Shown piece after piece: positions 1 through 9,893 of a DNA stretch of 64,000 nt. The notes below the pieces were generated by a model that saw only the letters and a list, made by a program, of their open reading frames with translations, was not told the origin of the DNA and did no database searches. The DNA comes from Allobosea robiniae (GTDB lineage: Bacteria > Pseudomonadota > Alphaproteobacteria > Rhizobiales > Beijerinckiaceae): the NCBI RefSeq assembly GCF_900102525.1, contig NZ_FNBZ01000002.1:310001-374000 (forward strand), written 5' to 3'. The translations under genes were made by a program, and so were the position numbers. The stretch's first letter is position 1, and each line of letters starts with the position of its first letter.

Positions 1-989
1 TCGACACCTTCGCCGGCGCCGCTGTCGAAGAAGGCCGGCGGTGTCCCGTTGAAATCGGCCTGCAGCATGGCGATCGTCAGGGTCCGGCCGGGCGAATGGC
101 GGCTTTGCGTCTCGTCATAGGCGATCTTGAGGAAATGCCGGCGGTTGCCGCTCTCGACCAGCAGGCCCATGGCGATGGCGCGGCCGTCATGCAGCAGGGT
201 GTCGATCAGCAGCGTGTCGTCGTTGGCGCAAAGCTCGGCCAGGCGGCGGATATAGGCGGCGTCGGCCGGCAGGCAGGCGATGGCGGTGCCGGCTTCGCCT
301 TTCCACCCGGACGCTTCGAGCGTGAGGAAGGCGTCGAGCGCCTCCAGCGCGCCGCGACCCCGGTTACGCCGGAAGGTGAGGGCGCCCTGCTTCGCCACGG
401 CCCGGAACTGCTGCATCCGCTTCTTGTAGGCGGAGCCGAGTGCGCGGCGCAGATAGCTCTCGAAGCTGTCCTCCGGGCGCGGGATCATCACCGGGCGGAC
501 CCAGCGCTCATAGGTCGAGATCGCGCTGCCGGTCTGGCGGCAGGCTTCGGCGAGGGCGGCATGACAGGGGCCGTCGAGCGGCAGCAGCGGCAGCAGCAAA
601 CGGTGCGGCAGGTCGCGCGAGGCGCGCAGATAGCGCATCAGGGCGCGGGCCGCTTCCGCCGCGTGGTCGCGGTCGAGCACCGGCAGCGAAGACACTTCGT
701 AGAGCGGCACGAGTGGCGCGGCGAGAGCCGGGGCGAAGCCGCTGCGCCAGCCCTTCACGCGCCGGAAGGCCCAGATTCCGACGAGCTGTTCGAAGTCGAG
801 CGCTTCGCTGAGCCAGGCGCAGAGCACGACGATCTCGTCCTCCGGCACCAGCGTCGTCGCGGCCGAGACCGCAGCCGGTGCCATATGCGGATTGGGCTCG
901 AGCGCGTGGCGGGCGAGTTCCGCGAAAACCGGCCCCAGCTCCGCGTAAGCGGCGGGGCCGAGGCGCCTGACGACGATTCCCGTGCTCAA
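1..989 (-). CDS. GNAT-fold acetyltransferase (BioF2/CelD-like), C-terminus cut by window edge
   Basis: Reading the minus strand from 989 gives an open frame that runs off the window at base 1, so about 329 residues are visible and the C-terminus is missing. The region with SYKKRMQQFRAVAK-like basic residues followed by ALDAFLTLEASGWKG and AIAMGLLVESGNRRHFLKIAYDE resembles the Acetyltransf_6 (BioF2/CelD) branch of the GNAT fold. The likely start is TTG at 989-987, overlapping the stop of the upstream FlhB-like gene (TTGA), which suggests translational coupling; no better ATG lies nearby. Family members are linked to polysaccharide or cell-wall acylation, but the substrate cannot be read here. 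Position last in a flagellar-type operon is seen; a role in motility is only inference. Confidence 0.7.
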   Translation of the reverse strand, partial: MSTGIVVRRLGPAAYAELGPVFAELARHALEPNPHMAPAAVSAATTLVPEDEIVVLCAWLSEALDFEQLVGIWAFRRVKGWRSGFAPALAAPLVPLYEVSSLPVLDRDHAAEAARALMRYLRASRDLPHRLLLPLLPLDGPCHAALAEACRQTGSAISTYERWVRPVMIPRPEDSFESYLRRALGSAYKKRMQQFRAVAKQGALTFRRNRGRGALEALDAFLTLEASGWKGEAGTAIACLPADAAYIRRLAELCANDDTLLIDTLLHDGRAIAMGLLVESGNRRHFLKIAYDETQSRHSPGRTLTIAMLQADFNGTPPAFFDSGAGEGV

Positions 990-1279
990 GACCGATGGCC
1001 GTTCCGGTTCGGCAGGCGCCATTCGCCGCGCAGGGCGAGGACGAAGGCGATCACCTGCGCCGTGGCGCGGTAGAGTTCCTCGGGAATCTGGTCGTCGAGT
1101 TCGACCGCCGAGAGCGCCTGGGCGAGGAGCGCGTTCTGCTCGACCTCGACATCGTGCTCCCTGGCTGTCTCGACGATGCGCTCGGCCAGTTCGCCACGGC
1201 CCTTGGCGGTGACGCGCGGCGCACCATGTCCGTCATATTCCAGCGCGACGGCGATGCGGGGCGGTCGCGGCGTGCTCAT
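986..1279 (-). CDS. Stand-alone FlhB C-terminal-domain-like protein
   Basis: This 97-residue protein matches the cytoplasmic C-terminal domain of FlhB/YscU export-switch proteins: IAVALEYD near the start, VTAKGRGELAERIVETAREH, then QNALLAQALSAVELDDQIPEELY. Full FlhB has an N-terminal membrane domain and a self-cleaving NPTH motif. Here there is no membrane segment, and the NPTH position reads PPRI, so autocleavage is not expected. Such detached domains occur next to FliK-like genes in several bacteria, for example Bacillus YlqH. The start ATG overlaps the FliK-like stop (ATGA) and the stop overlaps the next start, so the three genes form one transcription unit. A role in export substrate switching is inferred from the family. 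Confidence 0.8.
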   Translation of the reverse strand: MSTPRPPRIAVALEYDGHGAPRVTAKGRGELAERIVETAREHDVEVEQNALLAQALSAVELDDQIPEELYRATAQVIAFVLALRGEWRLPNRNGHRS

Positions 1280-2937
1280 GACAGACGGTCCAGGAACTGG
1301 CCGGCGGTCGGCTGCATCACGCGGGGCTGGCCGGTGTGGATGTCGATGACACCGCTGGCGAAATCGGCATCGAGCAGCGCGCCTTCGAGGCCGGGCGCGG
1401 CGCCGCGCAGGAGCTGGCTGGTCTCCTCGCGCTCGGCCCAGATCGAGACGCCGACATCGCGGCCCTGCAAAGTGACGACGCCTTGCAGCGGCCCCATCGG
1501 CTCGACATCGAGCGCGAAGCGGATGCGCCAGAGCGGCGGGCTCACCCCTTGCGCGTCGCGGCGCGGGGCGTCCCGCTCGACCTGGAGCGGCAGGATCGCG
1601 GTGCCCTGATGGAAGGCGATCGGGATCTCGGCGAGCCAGCGCTGCGCTGCTTGCGTGCCGTCCTGCCGGGTGGGCTCGAGCGGCAGCGAGGCGTATTGCG
1701 CAAGCTTGATCCGGTCGAGCGCGGCTTCGGTCTGGTCGAGCAGCGTCTCGGCGATGACGAGCGGCTTCTCGGCCGGGTGGAGCGTTGGCTCGACGGCGGG
1801 TTGCAGCGCGAGCGGGCCGTCCCGGCGCGGCGGGGCGAGGCGGGCGGGCTGGTCGGTGGAAGCGAGCTCCGCCGGCCGATCCACCGCCTGACCATTGTCG
1901 TGCTCATGTCGGCCCGCCTTCGGGTCCAGCGACAGGGCGTCGATGATCGGCAGCAAGGTCTCGCGCAGCGCCTGCAGCCCGGCCTTGAGGTCGCCCTGCC
2001 GGGGCTGCGGCAGGCCCGCGGCCTGCCGCGTGTCGAGGAAGAGCCCGGAGGCCTGGAAGGCCTGCTTGAGGCCTGCCGCCGTCGGCGCCTGCCGCTCGGC
2101 CGGAACGGCCTGAGCGAGCACCTGCTGGATCGCGGGCGGCAGCGTTTTCGGCAGGGCCAGCGAAATCGTTCCCTGTGCCAGCGCACGCAGATTGGCGAAG
2201 AGCGGGGCGAGCCCAGCCTGCCGCTGCAGGACGGGGCCGAGCAGCGGTCCGGCGATCGCGCGGGCGATCACCGCTGTCGGTATGGCGGGGAAAGCGGCTG
2301 CGGTCGCTGCCGAGGTTGCCGGGGACGTGCTGGCAGGAGCCGGACCGGTGAGCGCCGCAGGTGCGTGCGCCACCGCGGCCGGTGCTGGTACGGGCACTTG
2401 GGCCGCAGGAGGGCCGAGCGTCTGCAGGGCCTGCTGCAGGAAGGCCTGCTGCATCGCCACCGGGGAAGGCGGGTGCGCGGCCTGTGCGGCAGCCGGCGCA
2501 GCCGGCGTGGCAGCCTGTGGAACAGGAGAAGGCACAGACGCCATCGGCGGGCGGACCGAAGCCGGTGATGCCGGGGCTGCATCCGGCTGCGCAGGCGTGG
2601 GCGCTGGGGCTGGTTGCGCCTGGGCTTGCCCGGGCGCTGGCGCATTGGGCGGGCGCACTTCGACCAAGGTAGCGCGCAGATCGCCGCCTTGCTGTTCGGG
2701 CGGATCGAGGCGCAACAGCAGGGTGGCGCCTGGCTGCAGAGCCGCCTGCCTCGCCTGCGGACCGGCGAGGATGAGCGCGACCCTGGTTTCGCCGATCATG
2801 GCGGTCGCGGTGCCATCCGGCTCCAGCGAGGCGAGCCTGGCCTGCACCGTCCGGCCAGCCGTCAGCTCTCCGCCTGCGTCGAGCGCCTGCAGCAGAGTGG
2901 CGAGGGTCTGGCTCTTGAAGAGCTGGGCGAGATTCAT
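1276..2937 (-). CDS. FliK-like flagellar hook-length control protein
   Basis: The 553-residue protein begins MNLAQLFKSQTLATLL. It has a long Ala/Pro/Gln-rich low-complexity stretch at roughly 90-240 and a C-terminal domain (about 440-550) with IPIAFHQGTAILPLQVERD, WRIRFALDVEPMG and GVSIWAERE, the pattern of the Flg_hook (FliK C-terminal) family. FliK measures hook length and triggers the export switch through the FlhB C-terminal domain. Here a solitary FlhB-like domain is encoded immediately downstream with overlapping codons, which supports a functional pair. No other flagellar genes are visible, so this may be a paralogue or an outlying part of a flagellar locus rather than the main fliK. 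Confidence 0.75.
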   Translation of the reverse strand: MNLAQLFKSQTLATLLQALDAGGELTAGRTVQARLASLEPDGTATAMIGETRVALILAGPQARQAALQPGATLLLRLDPPEQQGGDLRATLVEVRPPNAPAPGQAQAQPAPAPTPAQPDAAPASPASVRPPMASVPSPVPQAATPAAPAAAQAAHPPSPVAMQQAFLQQALQTLGPPAAQVPVPAPAAVAHAPAALTGPAPASTSPATSAATAAAFPAIPTAVIARAIAGPLLGPVLQRQAGLAPLFANLRALAQGTISLALPKTLPPAIQQVLAQAVPAERQAPTAAGLKQAFQASGLFLDTRQAAGLPQPRQGDLKAGLQALRETLLPIIDALSLDPKAGRHEHDNGQAVDRPAELASTDQPARLAPPRRDGPLALQPAVEPTLHPAEKPLVIAETLLDQTEAALDRIKLAQYASLPLEPTRQDGTQAAQRWLAEIPIAFHQGTAILPLQVERDAPRRDAQGVSPPLWRIRFALDVEPMGPLQGVVTLQGRDVGVSIWAEREETSQLLRGAAPGLEGALLDADFASGVIDIHTGQPRVMQPTAGQFLDRLS

Positions 2938-3091
2938 CGGGCGACCACGTGAGGACGCAGTACCCTGTCATGAAAGATTAAGCGTTTCCTTGCCGACCGG
3001 CCGCGTCATGCAGGGCGTGCCTGCGCGCCGGGCGCTGGCCTCGGGCGCGCCGCTGCGGCAGGGTTGGCCATCGCGTTCGAGGATTTCAGCC

Positions 3092-4099
3092 ATGGATTAC
3101 CGCCGTCTCGGCCGTTCCGGCCTCAAGGTTTCGCCGCTCTGCCTGGGCACCATGATGTTCGGCGGCCCGGCCGACGAGGCGACCTCGCGCCGGATCATCG
3201 ACAGCGCGCACGAAGCCGGTATCAATTTCATTGATACGGCCGATGTCTATAACGAGGGCCAGTCCGAAGAGGTCTCCGGCCGCGCCATTGCCAACCATCG
3301 TCATGACTGGGTGCTGGCGACGAAGGTCGCGAACCCCATGGGCAAGGGGCCGATGAATGGCGGGCTGTCGCGGCGCTGGATCATGCGCGCCTGCGAGGAC
3401 AGCCTGCGCCGGCTCGGCACCGGGACCATCGATATCTACTACCTCCACAAGGAGGATCACACGACGCCGCTGGAGGAGACGGTGCATGCGATCGCCGATC
3501 TCGTGCGCCAGGGTAAGATCCGGCATTTCGGCGTCTCGAACTATCGCGCCTGGCGATTGGCCGAGATCTGCCGGCTTTGCGACGATCTCGGCATCGACCG
3601 CCCCGTCGTCAGCCAGCCCTACTACAACGCGATGAACCGCATGCCGGAGGTCGAGCACCTGCCGGCCTGCGGCTATTTCGGGCTGGGCGTCGCCTCCTAC
3701 TCGCCGCTGGCGCGCGGCGTTCTGACCGCGAAATACGCGCCGGGGCAGGCGCCGGCGGAGGGCACGCGCGCCGGGCGCGGCGACCGCCGGATGATGCAGG
3801 CGGAATGGCGCGAGGAGAGCCTGGTCATCGCCCAGACGATCAAGGACCATGCGGCGCGCAAGGGGCTGACGCCGATCCAGTTCGCGGTGCGCTGGGTACT
3901 GAACAACGCCTTCGTCACGGCGGCGATCGCAGGGCCGCGAACCTTCGAGCAGTGGGAAGCCTATCTCGCGGCGCTCGATGCCGGCTTCGACGCGGAGGAC
4001 GAGGCGCTGGTCGACCGGTTGGTGCCGGCTGGTCACCCCTCGACGCCGGGCTACAGCGACCCGGCCTATCCGCTGGAAGGGCGCGTCAGCCGCGCCTGA
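3092..4099 (+). CDS. Aldo/keto reductase
   Basis: A 335-residue NADPH-dependent aldo-keto reductase of the (beta/alpha)8 fold, starting MDYRRLGRSGLKVSPLCLG. The catalytic tetrad can be placed: Asp in FIDTADVY, Tyr in DVYNEGQSEE, Lys in LATKVANPMG and His in YYLHKEDHTTP. The motifs VRQGKIRHFGVSN and the C-terminal AIAGPRTFEQWEAYLAAL (cofactor phosphate binding) fit the AKR family of Tas/YajO-like enzymes. The ATG at 3092 gives the canonical N-terminus; the open frame extends far upstream but that part is antisense to the FliK-like gene. It stands alone on this strand. The physiological carbonyl substrate is unknown. Confidence 0.9.
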   Translation: MDYRRLGRSGLKVSPLCLGTMMFGGPADEATSRRIIDSAHEAGINFIDTADVYNEGQSEEVSGRAIANHRHDWVLATKVANPMGKGPMNGGLSRRWIMRACEDSLRRLGTGTIDIYYLHKEDHTTPLEETVHAIADLVRQGKIRHFGVSNYRAWRLAEICRLCDDLGIDRPVVSQPYYNAMNRMPEVEHLPACGYFGLGVASYSPLARGVLTAKYAPGQAPAEGTRAGRGDRRMMQAEWREESLVIAQTIKDHAARKGLTPIQFAVRWVLNNAFVTAAIAGPRTFEQWEAYLAALDAGFDAEDEALVDRLVPAGHPSTPGYSDPAYPLEGRVSRA

Positions 4100-4109
4100 G
4101 ATCGATCCC

Positions 4110-4433
4110 TCAGTTCATCATGCAGAAGCCGTTGACCACGACATCCGTCTGGCACCACGGCTTCTTGGCCTCGCTGTTCGCGGTGAGGCGCAGTGGCACG
4201 GGTTCCTCGCGCTGGGCGGTTGCCGGCGGGAAGGGGACGCGCTGGGGCTGGCCAGTCGCGGCCTGTGAGCGGCTAGCGCCGGCGGCGATGCCGGGCACGA
4301 CGACGACGCTGCGACTGGTCTTGGCTGGCGCGGCCGAACTGCGCCCGCCGACGCGGAACTTGGCGGCCTCGGCCTGAACGGGCAGCAAGGTGGCGGTCGC
4401 GAGCAGGCAGGCAAGGGCGGCGATGCGGCGCAT
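4110..4433 (-). CDS. Small secreted protein of unknown function
   Basis: A 107-residue protein with a clear Sec signal peptide (MRRIAALACLLATATLLP, cleavage near AEAA) followed by a Ser/Ala/Pro-rich mature part. It ends in a short conserved-looking tail with two cysteines, KPWCQTDVVVNGFCMMN, which could form a disulphide in the periplasm. A GGGAGA ribosome-binding site lies about eight bases before the ATG. I do not recognise the family. It is convergent with the aldo-keto reductase, separated by ten bases, and the next gene upstream on its strand is a TetR regulator about 95 bases away. Function is unknown; coding status is supported by the signal peptide, the RBS and the absence of a better frame. 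Confidence 0.65.
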   Translation of the reverse strand: MRRIAALACLLATATLLPVQAEAAKFRVGGRSSAAPAKTSRSVVVVPGIAAGASRSQAATGQPQRVPFPPATAQREEPVPLRLTANSEAKKPWCQTDVVVNGFCMMN

Positions 4434-4528
4434 GAGAACGGTCTCCCGGTTGCCGAGAGGATGCCGCGATCTGCCGCAACGGCAAGGAAAGCCTGAAATC
4501 AGCCTCAGCGAGGCGTTAACGCCGGCGC

Positions 4529-5146
4529 TCAGGCGGCTGCGCGTGGCCGTGTGAGGCTGTCCCAGGCCGCCATCGCGCCCTGGGCGATCGTCTCCAGCAT
4601 TGTTCGCGAAGCACCGTCGCGCGCCTGGATCGACATGCCCTGCTGGACGGTGACGTAGTAGCTCGCAACCGGATGCGGATCGAACGCGGCCGGCAATTCG
4701 CCCTCGGCGCTCGCCCGCCGCAGCCGTTCCTCGATCATGCCGACGCTACCGGCGCGCATCTCGCGCAGGATGCGGCTGGTTTCGTCGCCGACGCCGATGG
4801 CATTCACCGCCGAGAGCACGACCATGCAGCCCGGCGGCCGGCCGGGCCGGGTGAAGGTCCGGGCGCTGGCCATCAGATAGCCTTCAAGCGCCGCGCGTGC
4901 CGTCGGTTCGTTCTGTAGCGGCGCGAGGATGTCGTCGCTCTCGGTCGCGGCGAAATGGTGGATGGCCTCGCGGTAAAGTTCCTCTTTGCTGCCGAAGGCG
5001 GCGTAGAGGCTGGGCGAATTGATGCCCATTGCTTCGGTGAGGTCGCTCATCGAGGCGGCCTGGTAGCCGCGCTCCCAGAACACCTCCATGGCGCGCTCCA
5101 GCGCCGCCAGCCGGTCGAAACTGCGTGGACGGCCGCGTTCGGCCAT
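4529..5146 (-). CDS. TetR/AcrR family transcriptional regulator
   Basis: A 205-residue regulator with an N-terminal TetR helix-turn-helix (about residues 10-55: ALERAMEVFWERGYQAASM, SDLTEAMGINSPSLYAAFGSKEELY) and an all-helical ligand domain. The C-terminal part (MVVLSAVNAIG, YYVTVQQGMSIQARDGASR) resembles the TetR_C subgroup found beside short-chain dehydrogenases. It is transcribed divergently from an SDR gene at 5258, and the 111-bp spacer holds an inverted repeat (5224-5245), so it probably represses itself and the SDR. The effector is not deducible. Confidence 0.88.
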   Translation of the reverse strand: MAERGRPRSFDRLAALERAMEVFWERGYQAASMSDLTEAMGINSPSLYAAFGSKEELYREAIHHFAATESDDILAPLQNEPTARAALEGYLMASARTFTRPGRPPGCMVVLSAVNAIGVGDETSRILREMRAGSVGMIEERLRRASAEGELPAAFDPHPVASYYVTVQQGMSIQARDGASRTMLETIAQGAMAAWDSLTRPRAAA

Positions 5147-5223
5147 GGCTCGCCTCTCTCACAAATATTCTGTTACGATCACTATATATTTGACTTGACG
5201 CCCGCAGGCAAGCGCGCCAGTTA

Positions 5224-5245
5224 TTATGTATCGATCATCACATAA
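5224..5245. promoter_or_regulatory. Putative TetR operator in the divergent tetR/SDR spacer
   Basis: Six-base arms TTATGT (5224-5229) and ACATAA (5240-5245) form a perfect inverted repeat around a 10-base centre containing CGATCA. A related but less symmetric CGATCA-containing stretch (about 5164-5189) lies closer to the TetR gene. The spacer is AT-rich compared with its surroundings. Position just upstream of the SDR ribosome-binding site fits an operator. The assignment to the adjacent TetR protein is inference. Confidence 0.45.
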
Positions 5246-5257
5246 ATGGAGTTTGCC

Positions 5258-5998
5258 ATGTCACGCCTTGCCGGAAAGCGCGCTCTCGTCACCGGCGGCA
5301 GCCGCGGAATCGGCGCCGCCATCGCCCGCAGGCTCGCTGCCGAGGGCGCCGATGTCGCGCTGACCTATGAACGCTCCGCCGACAAGGCAGCTGCGGTCGT
5401 GAAGGAGATCGAGGCGCTCGGTCGCAAGGGCTTCGCCATCGCTGCCGACAGCGCCGATCCTGCGGCGGTGACGGGCGCGGTCGACCAGGCCGCGAAGGTG
5501 CTCGGCGGGCTCGACATCCTCGTCAACAATGCCGGGATCTATCGCGGCGGCCCGGTCGCGGACTGGAGCCTCGCCGATATCGACGCGACGCTTGCCGTCA
5601 ATGTCCGCGCCGTGGTGCTCGCCTCGCAGGCCGCAGCGGCGCATCTCGGCGAGGGCGGGCGGATCATCTCGACCGGCTCCTGCCTCGCCGACCGGGTCGT
5701 CGAGCCGGATGTCACGCTCTACGCGATGAGCAAGGCGGCGCTGATCGGCTTCACCAAGGGGCTGGCGCGCGATCTCGGGCCACGCGGCATCACCGTCAAC
5801 ATCGTCCATCCCGGCTCGACCGATACCGACATGAATCCGGCCGGCGGCCCCGGTGCCGACGCCCAGCGGGCGCGCATGGCGATCCCGCGCTATGGCCAGC
5901 CGGAGGACATCGCCGGGCTCGTCGCCTATCTCGCCAGCGAGGAAGCGCGCTTCATCACAGGCGCCGGCTTCGCCATCGACGGCGGCGTGAACACCTGA
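5258..5998 (+). CDS. Short-chain dehydrogenase/reductase (3-oxoacyl-ACP reductase type)
   Basis: A 246-residue classical SDR. The Rossmann cofactor motif is TGGSRGIGAAIA near residue 13, the NNAG motif is present, and the catalytic Ser and YxxxK are seen in IISTGSC and LYAMSKAAL. The C-terminal ITGAGFAIDGGVNT is typical. The start at 5258 is chosen over an in-frame ATG at 5246 because GGAG (5248-5251) is spaced correctly for 5258 and overlaps the earlier codon. It is divergent from a TetR regulator that probably controls it. The substrate is unknown; oxidation of a small alcohol or reduction of a ketone is the family expectation. Confidence 0.9.
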   Translation: MSRLAGKRALVTGGSRGIGAAIARRLAAEGADVALTYERSADKAAAVVKEIEALGRKGFAIAADSADPAAVTGAVDQAAKVLGGLDILVNNAGIYRGGPVADWSLADIDATLAVNVRAVVLASQAAAAHLGEGGRIISTGSCLADRVVEPDVTLYAMSKAALIGFTKGLARDLGPRGITVNIVHPGSTDTDMNPAGGPGADAQRARMAIPRYGQPEDIAGLVAYLASEEARFITGAGFAIDGGVNT

Positions 5999-6008
5999 CG
6001 CCGCTGGC

Positions 6009-6815
6009 CTAATGCCCGGGCAGGACGATCATGGTGGGCCTGGCCGGCAGCGTCGCCTTGCTCAGCGTGATCGTCGCCTGGTCGCGGCGCTCGACCGGCC
6101 AGATATCCTGGGTGCGGGCGAGGAAGCGTGAGAGCGTGCCGCCGCCGAAGAAATGCATGGGGATCATCACCCGCGCCTGGATCGATTTCAGGACATCCAG
6201 CATGCCGGACTGGTCGAGCGTGTAGCTGCCGTCGACTGGGAAGAGCACGATGTCGACCCGGCCGAGCGCCCGCAGATGGCCGGGCTCCAGCGGGTGATGC
6301 AGATGGCCGAGATGGGCGATGCAAAGCTCGCCGATCTCGAAGACGAAGATCGAGTTGCCGTCGTAATCGGTGCCACCCTCATAGGTTCGGATATTGGTCG
6401 GCACGTTGCGGACCCGGACATCGCCGAGCGTGAGGTCGTGCCGCGCCGCGCCTTGGCCGGATAGGCCCCAGCCGGGCAGGACATGCTTGATCGCGGGATC
6501 GGGGCTGCGCGAGTTATGCGTCGAATGCGCCTTGTTCATCGTGGCGATGTCGGGCGTCACCGGCGGGCGGACATAGTCGTTGTAATCGGTTGCGATCTTC
6601 ACGCCGCCCGGCGTCTCGATCAGGAAGGTGGCGTGGCCGACGAAGGTGAGCCTCGCCTCGTCCTTCGCCAGTTGCACCCGCTGGATCGGCAGGCGCAGGC
6701 TCGCCATTTCCGGCCGGCAGCCGGGTTCGTTCGACTGGGCGCGGGCGGGCAGCGTGGCCAGCAGCGCCAGGGTCAGACTCACTAGAATACGCAACAGGAC
6801 GGCGGGCAGGCTCAT
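6009..6815 (-). CDS. Exported metallo-beta-lactamase-fold hydrolase, altered metal motif
   Basis: A 268-residue protein with a Sec signal peptide (residues about 1-26, ending LPARAQS) and an MBL-fold core of the Lactamase_B_3/UPF0173 type: LTFVGHATFLIETPGGVKIATDYN, ELCIAHLGHLHHPLE, DIVLFPVDGSYTLD, and MIPMHFFGGGTLSRFL. The usual HxHxDH signature appears as AHSTHNSR, keeping two histidines but not the Asp-His pair, so metal binding may differ. It is convergent with the SDR gene, only ten bases apart. A periplasmic hydrolase is likely; the substrate is unknown. Confidence 0.75.
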   Translation of the reverse strand: MSLPAVLLRILVSLTLALLATLPARAQSNEPGCRPEMASLRLPIQRVQLAKDEARLTFVGHATFLIETPGGVKIATDYNDYVRPPVTPDIATMNKAHSTHNSRSPDPAIKHVLPGWGLSGQGAARHDLTLGDVRVRNVPTNIRTYEGGTDYDGNSIFVFEIGELCIAHLGHLHHPLEPGHLRALGRVDIVLFPVDGSYTLDQSGMLDVLKSIQARVMIPMHFFGGGTLSRFLARTQDIWPVERRDQATITLSKATLPARPTMIVLPGH

Positions 6816-7020
6816 CGGCGGGCTCCGGCAGCGTTCAGGCCATCAGAGCTTCCGGCAAAAGCCGGGCCGGGGGAAGGGTGCCCGGATCGCTCTGCCGGTT
6901 TTGTGAAAGGCACCTGCTCCACCGGCAGGCGGTTGCGGGCGGCGCGCCCGGTCGCTACATAGCGGCCAGATTTCCCGACATCCCGTGTCGCAGCCCCCGA
7001 AAGCGGAGCCCGCTCGCCTC

Positions 7021-8673
<1,653 letters not shown>

Positions 8674-8690
8674 GTGCTTGATATCTGAAT

Positions 8691-8731
8691 AAAAAAAGCC
8701 CCGCGGTGCCGCAAGGTCCGCGGGGCTTTTT
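8691..8731 (+). terminator. Rho-independent terminator after ettA
   Basis: Stem arms GCCCCGCGG (8698-8706) and CCGCGGGGC (8718-8726) flank an 11-base loop, preceded by seven A and followed by five T. It lies 18 bases after the ettA stop. The A-run makes it usable in both directions, but no minus-strand gene ends here. Confidence 0.9.
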
Positions 8732-8810
8732 CATGTCTTGCTTCAAGATGAGGCAAGGCAGGGCTACGCCCGGGCTGGACTGCCGCCGCGCCCCGGCTTC
8801 AACTGACGGC

Positions 8811-9449
8811 ATGCTGACCCTCGACCATCTCACCGTGATCGCTCCGACGCTCGCGGAGGGCGTCGCGCATGTTCGTGACTGCCTCGATCTCGACGTCCCC
8901 TTCGGCCAGCGGCACGGCTACATGGGGACCTGGAACCATCTGCTTCAGCTCGGCGACATGATCTATCTGGAGATCGTCGCGCGCGATCCCGATGGGGCGC
9001 CTCTCGGGCGGGCCCGCTGGTTCGGGCTCGACGACGAGAAGCAGGTCAAGCGGGACTGGGATGCCGGCCGCCGTTTGCGCGGCTGGGTCGCCCGAACCGA
9101 CGGGATCGACGCTGTCCTTGCGGGCCGGGAGGCGATCTTCGGGCGAAAGGTTGCGCTGCCGATGGACGCTCCGGCCTTCGATTTCGCCATTCCCGATGAC
9201 GGCTCGTTGCCCTCGGGCGGGGCGGTGCCTTCGCTCATAGACCGGCGCGGCAAGGCGCGTTCGATGGCGTCGATCGCCGATCTCGGCGCCCGATTGCGCG
9301 GGTTCTCGCTGGAGCATCCGGAGGCCGAGGCAATCAAGGCGCTGTTGCTGGAGCTTGGGACGGAGCGGGGACCCGTCGTCAGCCATGGGCCAGAGTTGCG
9401 CTATCGCGCACAGATCGGCACGCCCGGCGGGCTGAAGGAATTGTCCTGA
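8811..9449 (+). CDS. Glyoxalase-like (VOC) domain protein
   Basis: A 212-residue protein starting MLTLDHLTVIAPTLAEGVAHV, the metal-site histidine region of glyoxalase-like proteins (Glyoxalase_3 type). GTWNHLLQLGDMIYLEIVARDP holds further conserved ligand-like residues (His, Glu). The second half, IDRRGKARSMASIADLGARL followed by LEHPEAEAIKALLLELG, fits a paired domain. An upstream in-frame extension runs back into the ettA terminator and is rejected, so the ATG at 8811 is used. Enzymes of this fold include lyases, dioxygenases and isomerases; no specific substrate can be named. It appears monocistronic. Confidence 0.8.
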   Translation: MLTLDHLTVIAPTLAEGVAHVRDCLDLDVPFGQRHGYMGTWNHLLQLGDMIYLEIVARDPDGAPLGRARWFGLDDEKQVKRDWDAGRRLRGWVARTDGIDAVLAGREAIFGRKVALPMDAPAFDFAIPDDGSLPSGGAVPSLIDRRGKARSMASIADLGARLRGFSLEHPEAEAIKALLLELGTERGPVVSHGPELRYRAQIGTPGGLKELS

Positions 9450-9476
9450 CCGTCGCGTCCGGCCGACGATGGCGGG

Positions 9477-9893
9477 CTACATCCGTTCGCCGGGTATCCG
9501 GCTCGCCTGCCTGATCCAGTCCGAGAACTGGGCTTCGTCGAAGGCGTCATTCTCGTGGATGTCGAGATAGCGCACCTCCTTCTGCTTGGACGGGCCGGGC
9601 GGGATCGGATCCAGCGAGGCGCCCTTGAAGAAAGACACTTTCACATAGCGCGTGAAGCAGTGGAGGCCGAGAAACCATTCACTGTTGCCCATGCCGTAGA
9701 ATGGCGAGTTCCATTTCACGGCCTTCTGCACATCCGGTATGGCCTTGACGATCAGCGCATCGATACGCTGGCCGATCGCGCTCTTCCAGCCGGGCATGGC
9801 GGCGATATAGGCCTGCACCGGAGCATCGCCGGCGCCCTTCGGGATCTGCGGGTTGCCGCCCGATAGAAGGCGCGGCCTGTCGTCTTCGCTCAT
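9477..9893 (-). CDS. DUF1801 / YdhG-like protein
   Basis: A 138-residue protein with the DUF1801 core: VQAYIAAMPGWKSAIGQRIDALIVKAIPDVQKAVKWNSPFYG, then a beta segment WFLGLHCFTRYVKVSFFKGASLDP. The conserved KWxxPFY motif is present. Members belong to the YdhG/YjbR/CyaY-like fold and have no established biochemical role, though some are iron- or stress-linked. It is convergent with the glyoxalase-like gene (27-base gap). Start ATG at 9893. Confidence 0.8.
   Translation of the reverse strand: MSEDDRPRLLSGGNPQIPKGAGDAPVQAYIAAMPGWKSAIGQRIDALIVKAIPDVQKAVKWNSPFYGMGNSEWFLGLHCFTRYVKVSFFKGASLDPIPPGPSKQKEVRYLDIHENDAFDEAQFSDWIRQASRIPGERM

Noticed and set aside
8706..8810. Upstream start for the glyoxalase-like gene
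   Set aside because: It starts within the ettA terminator hairpin and adds unconserved residues.
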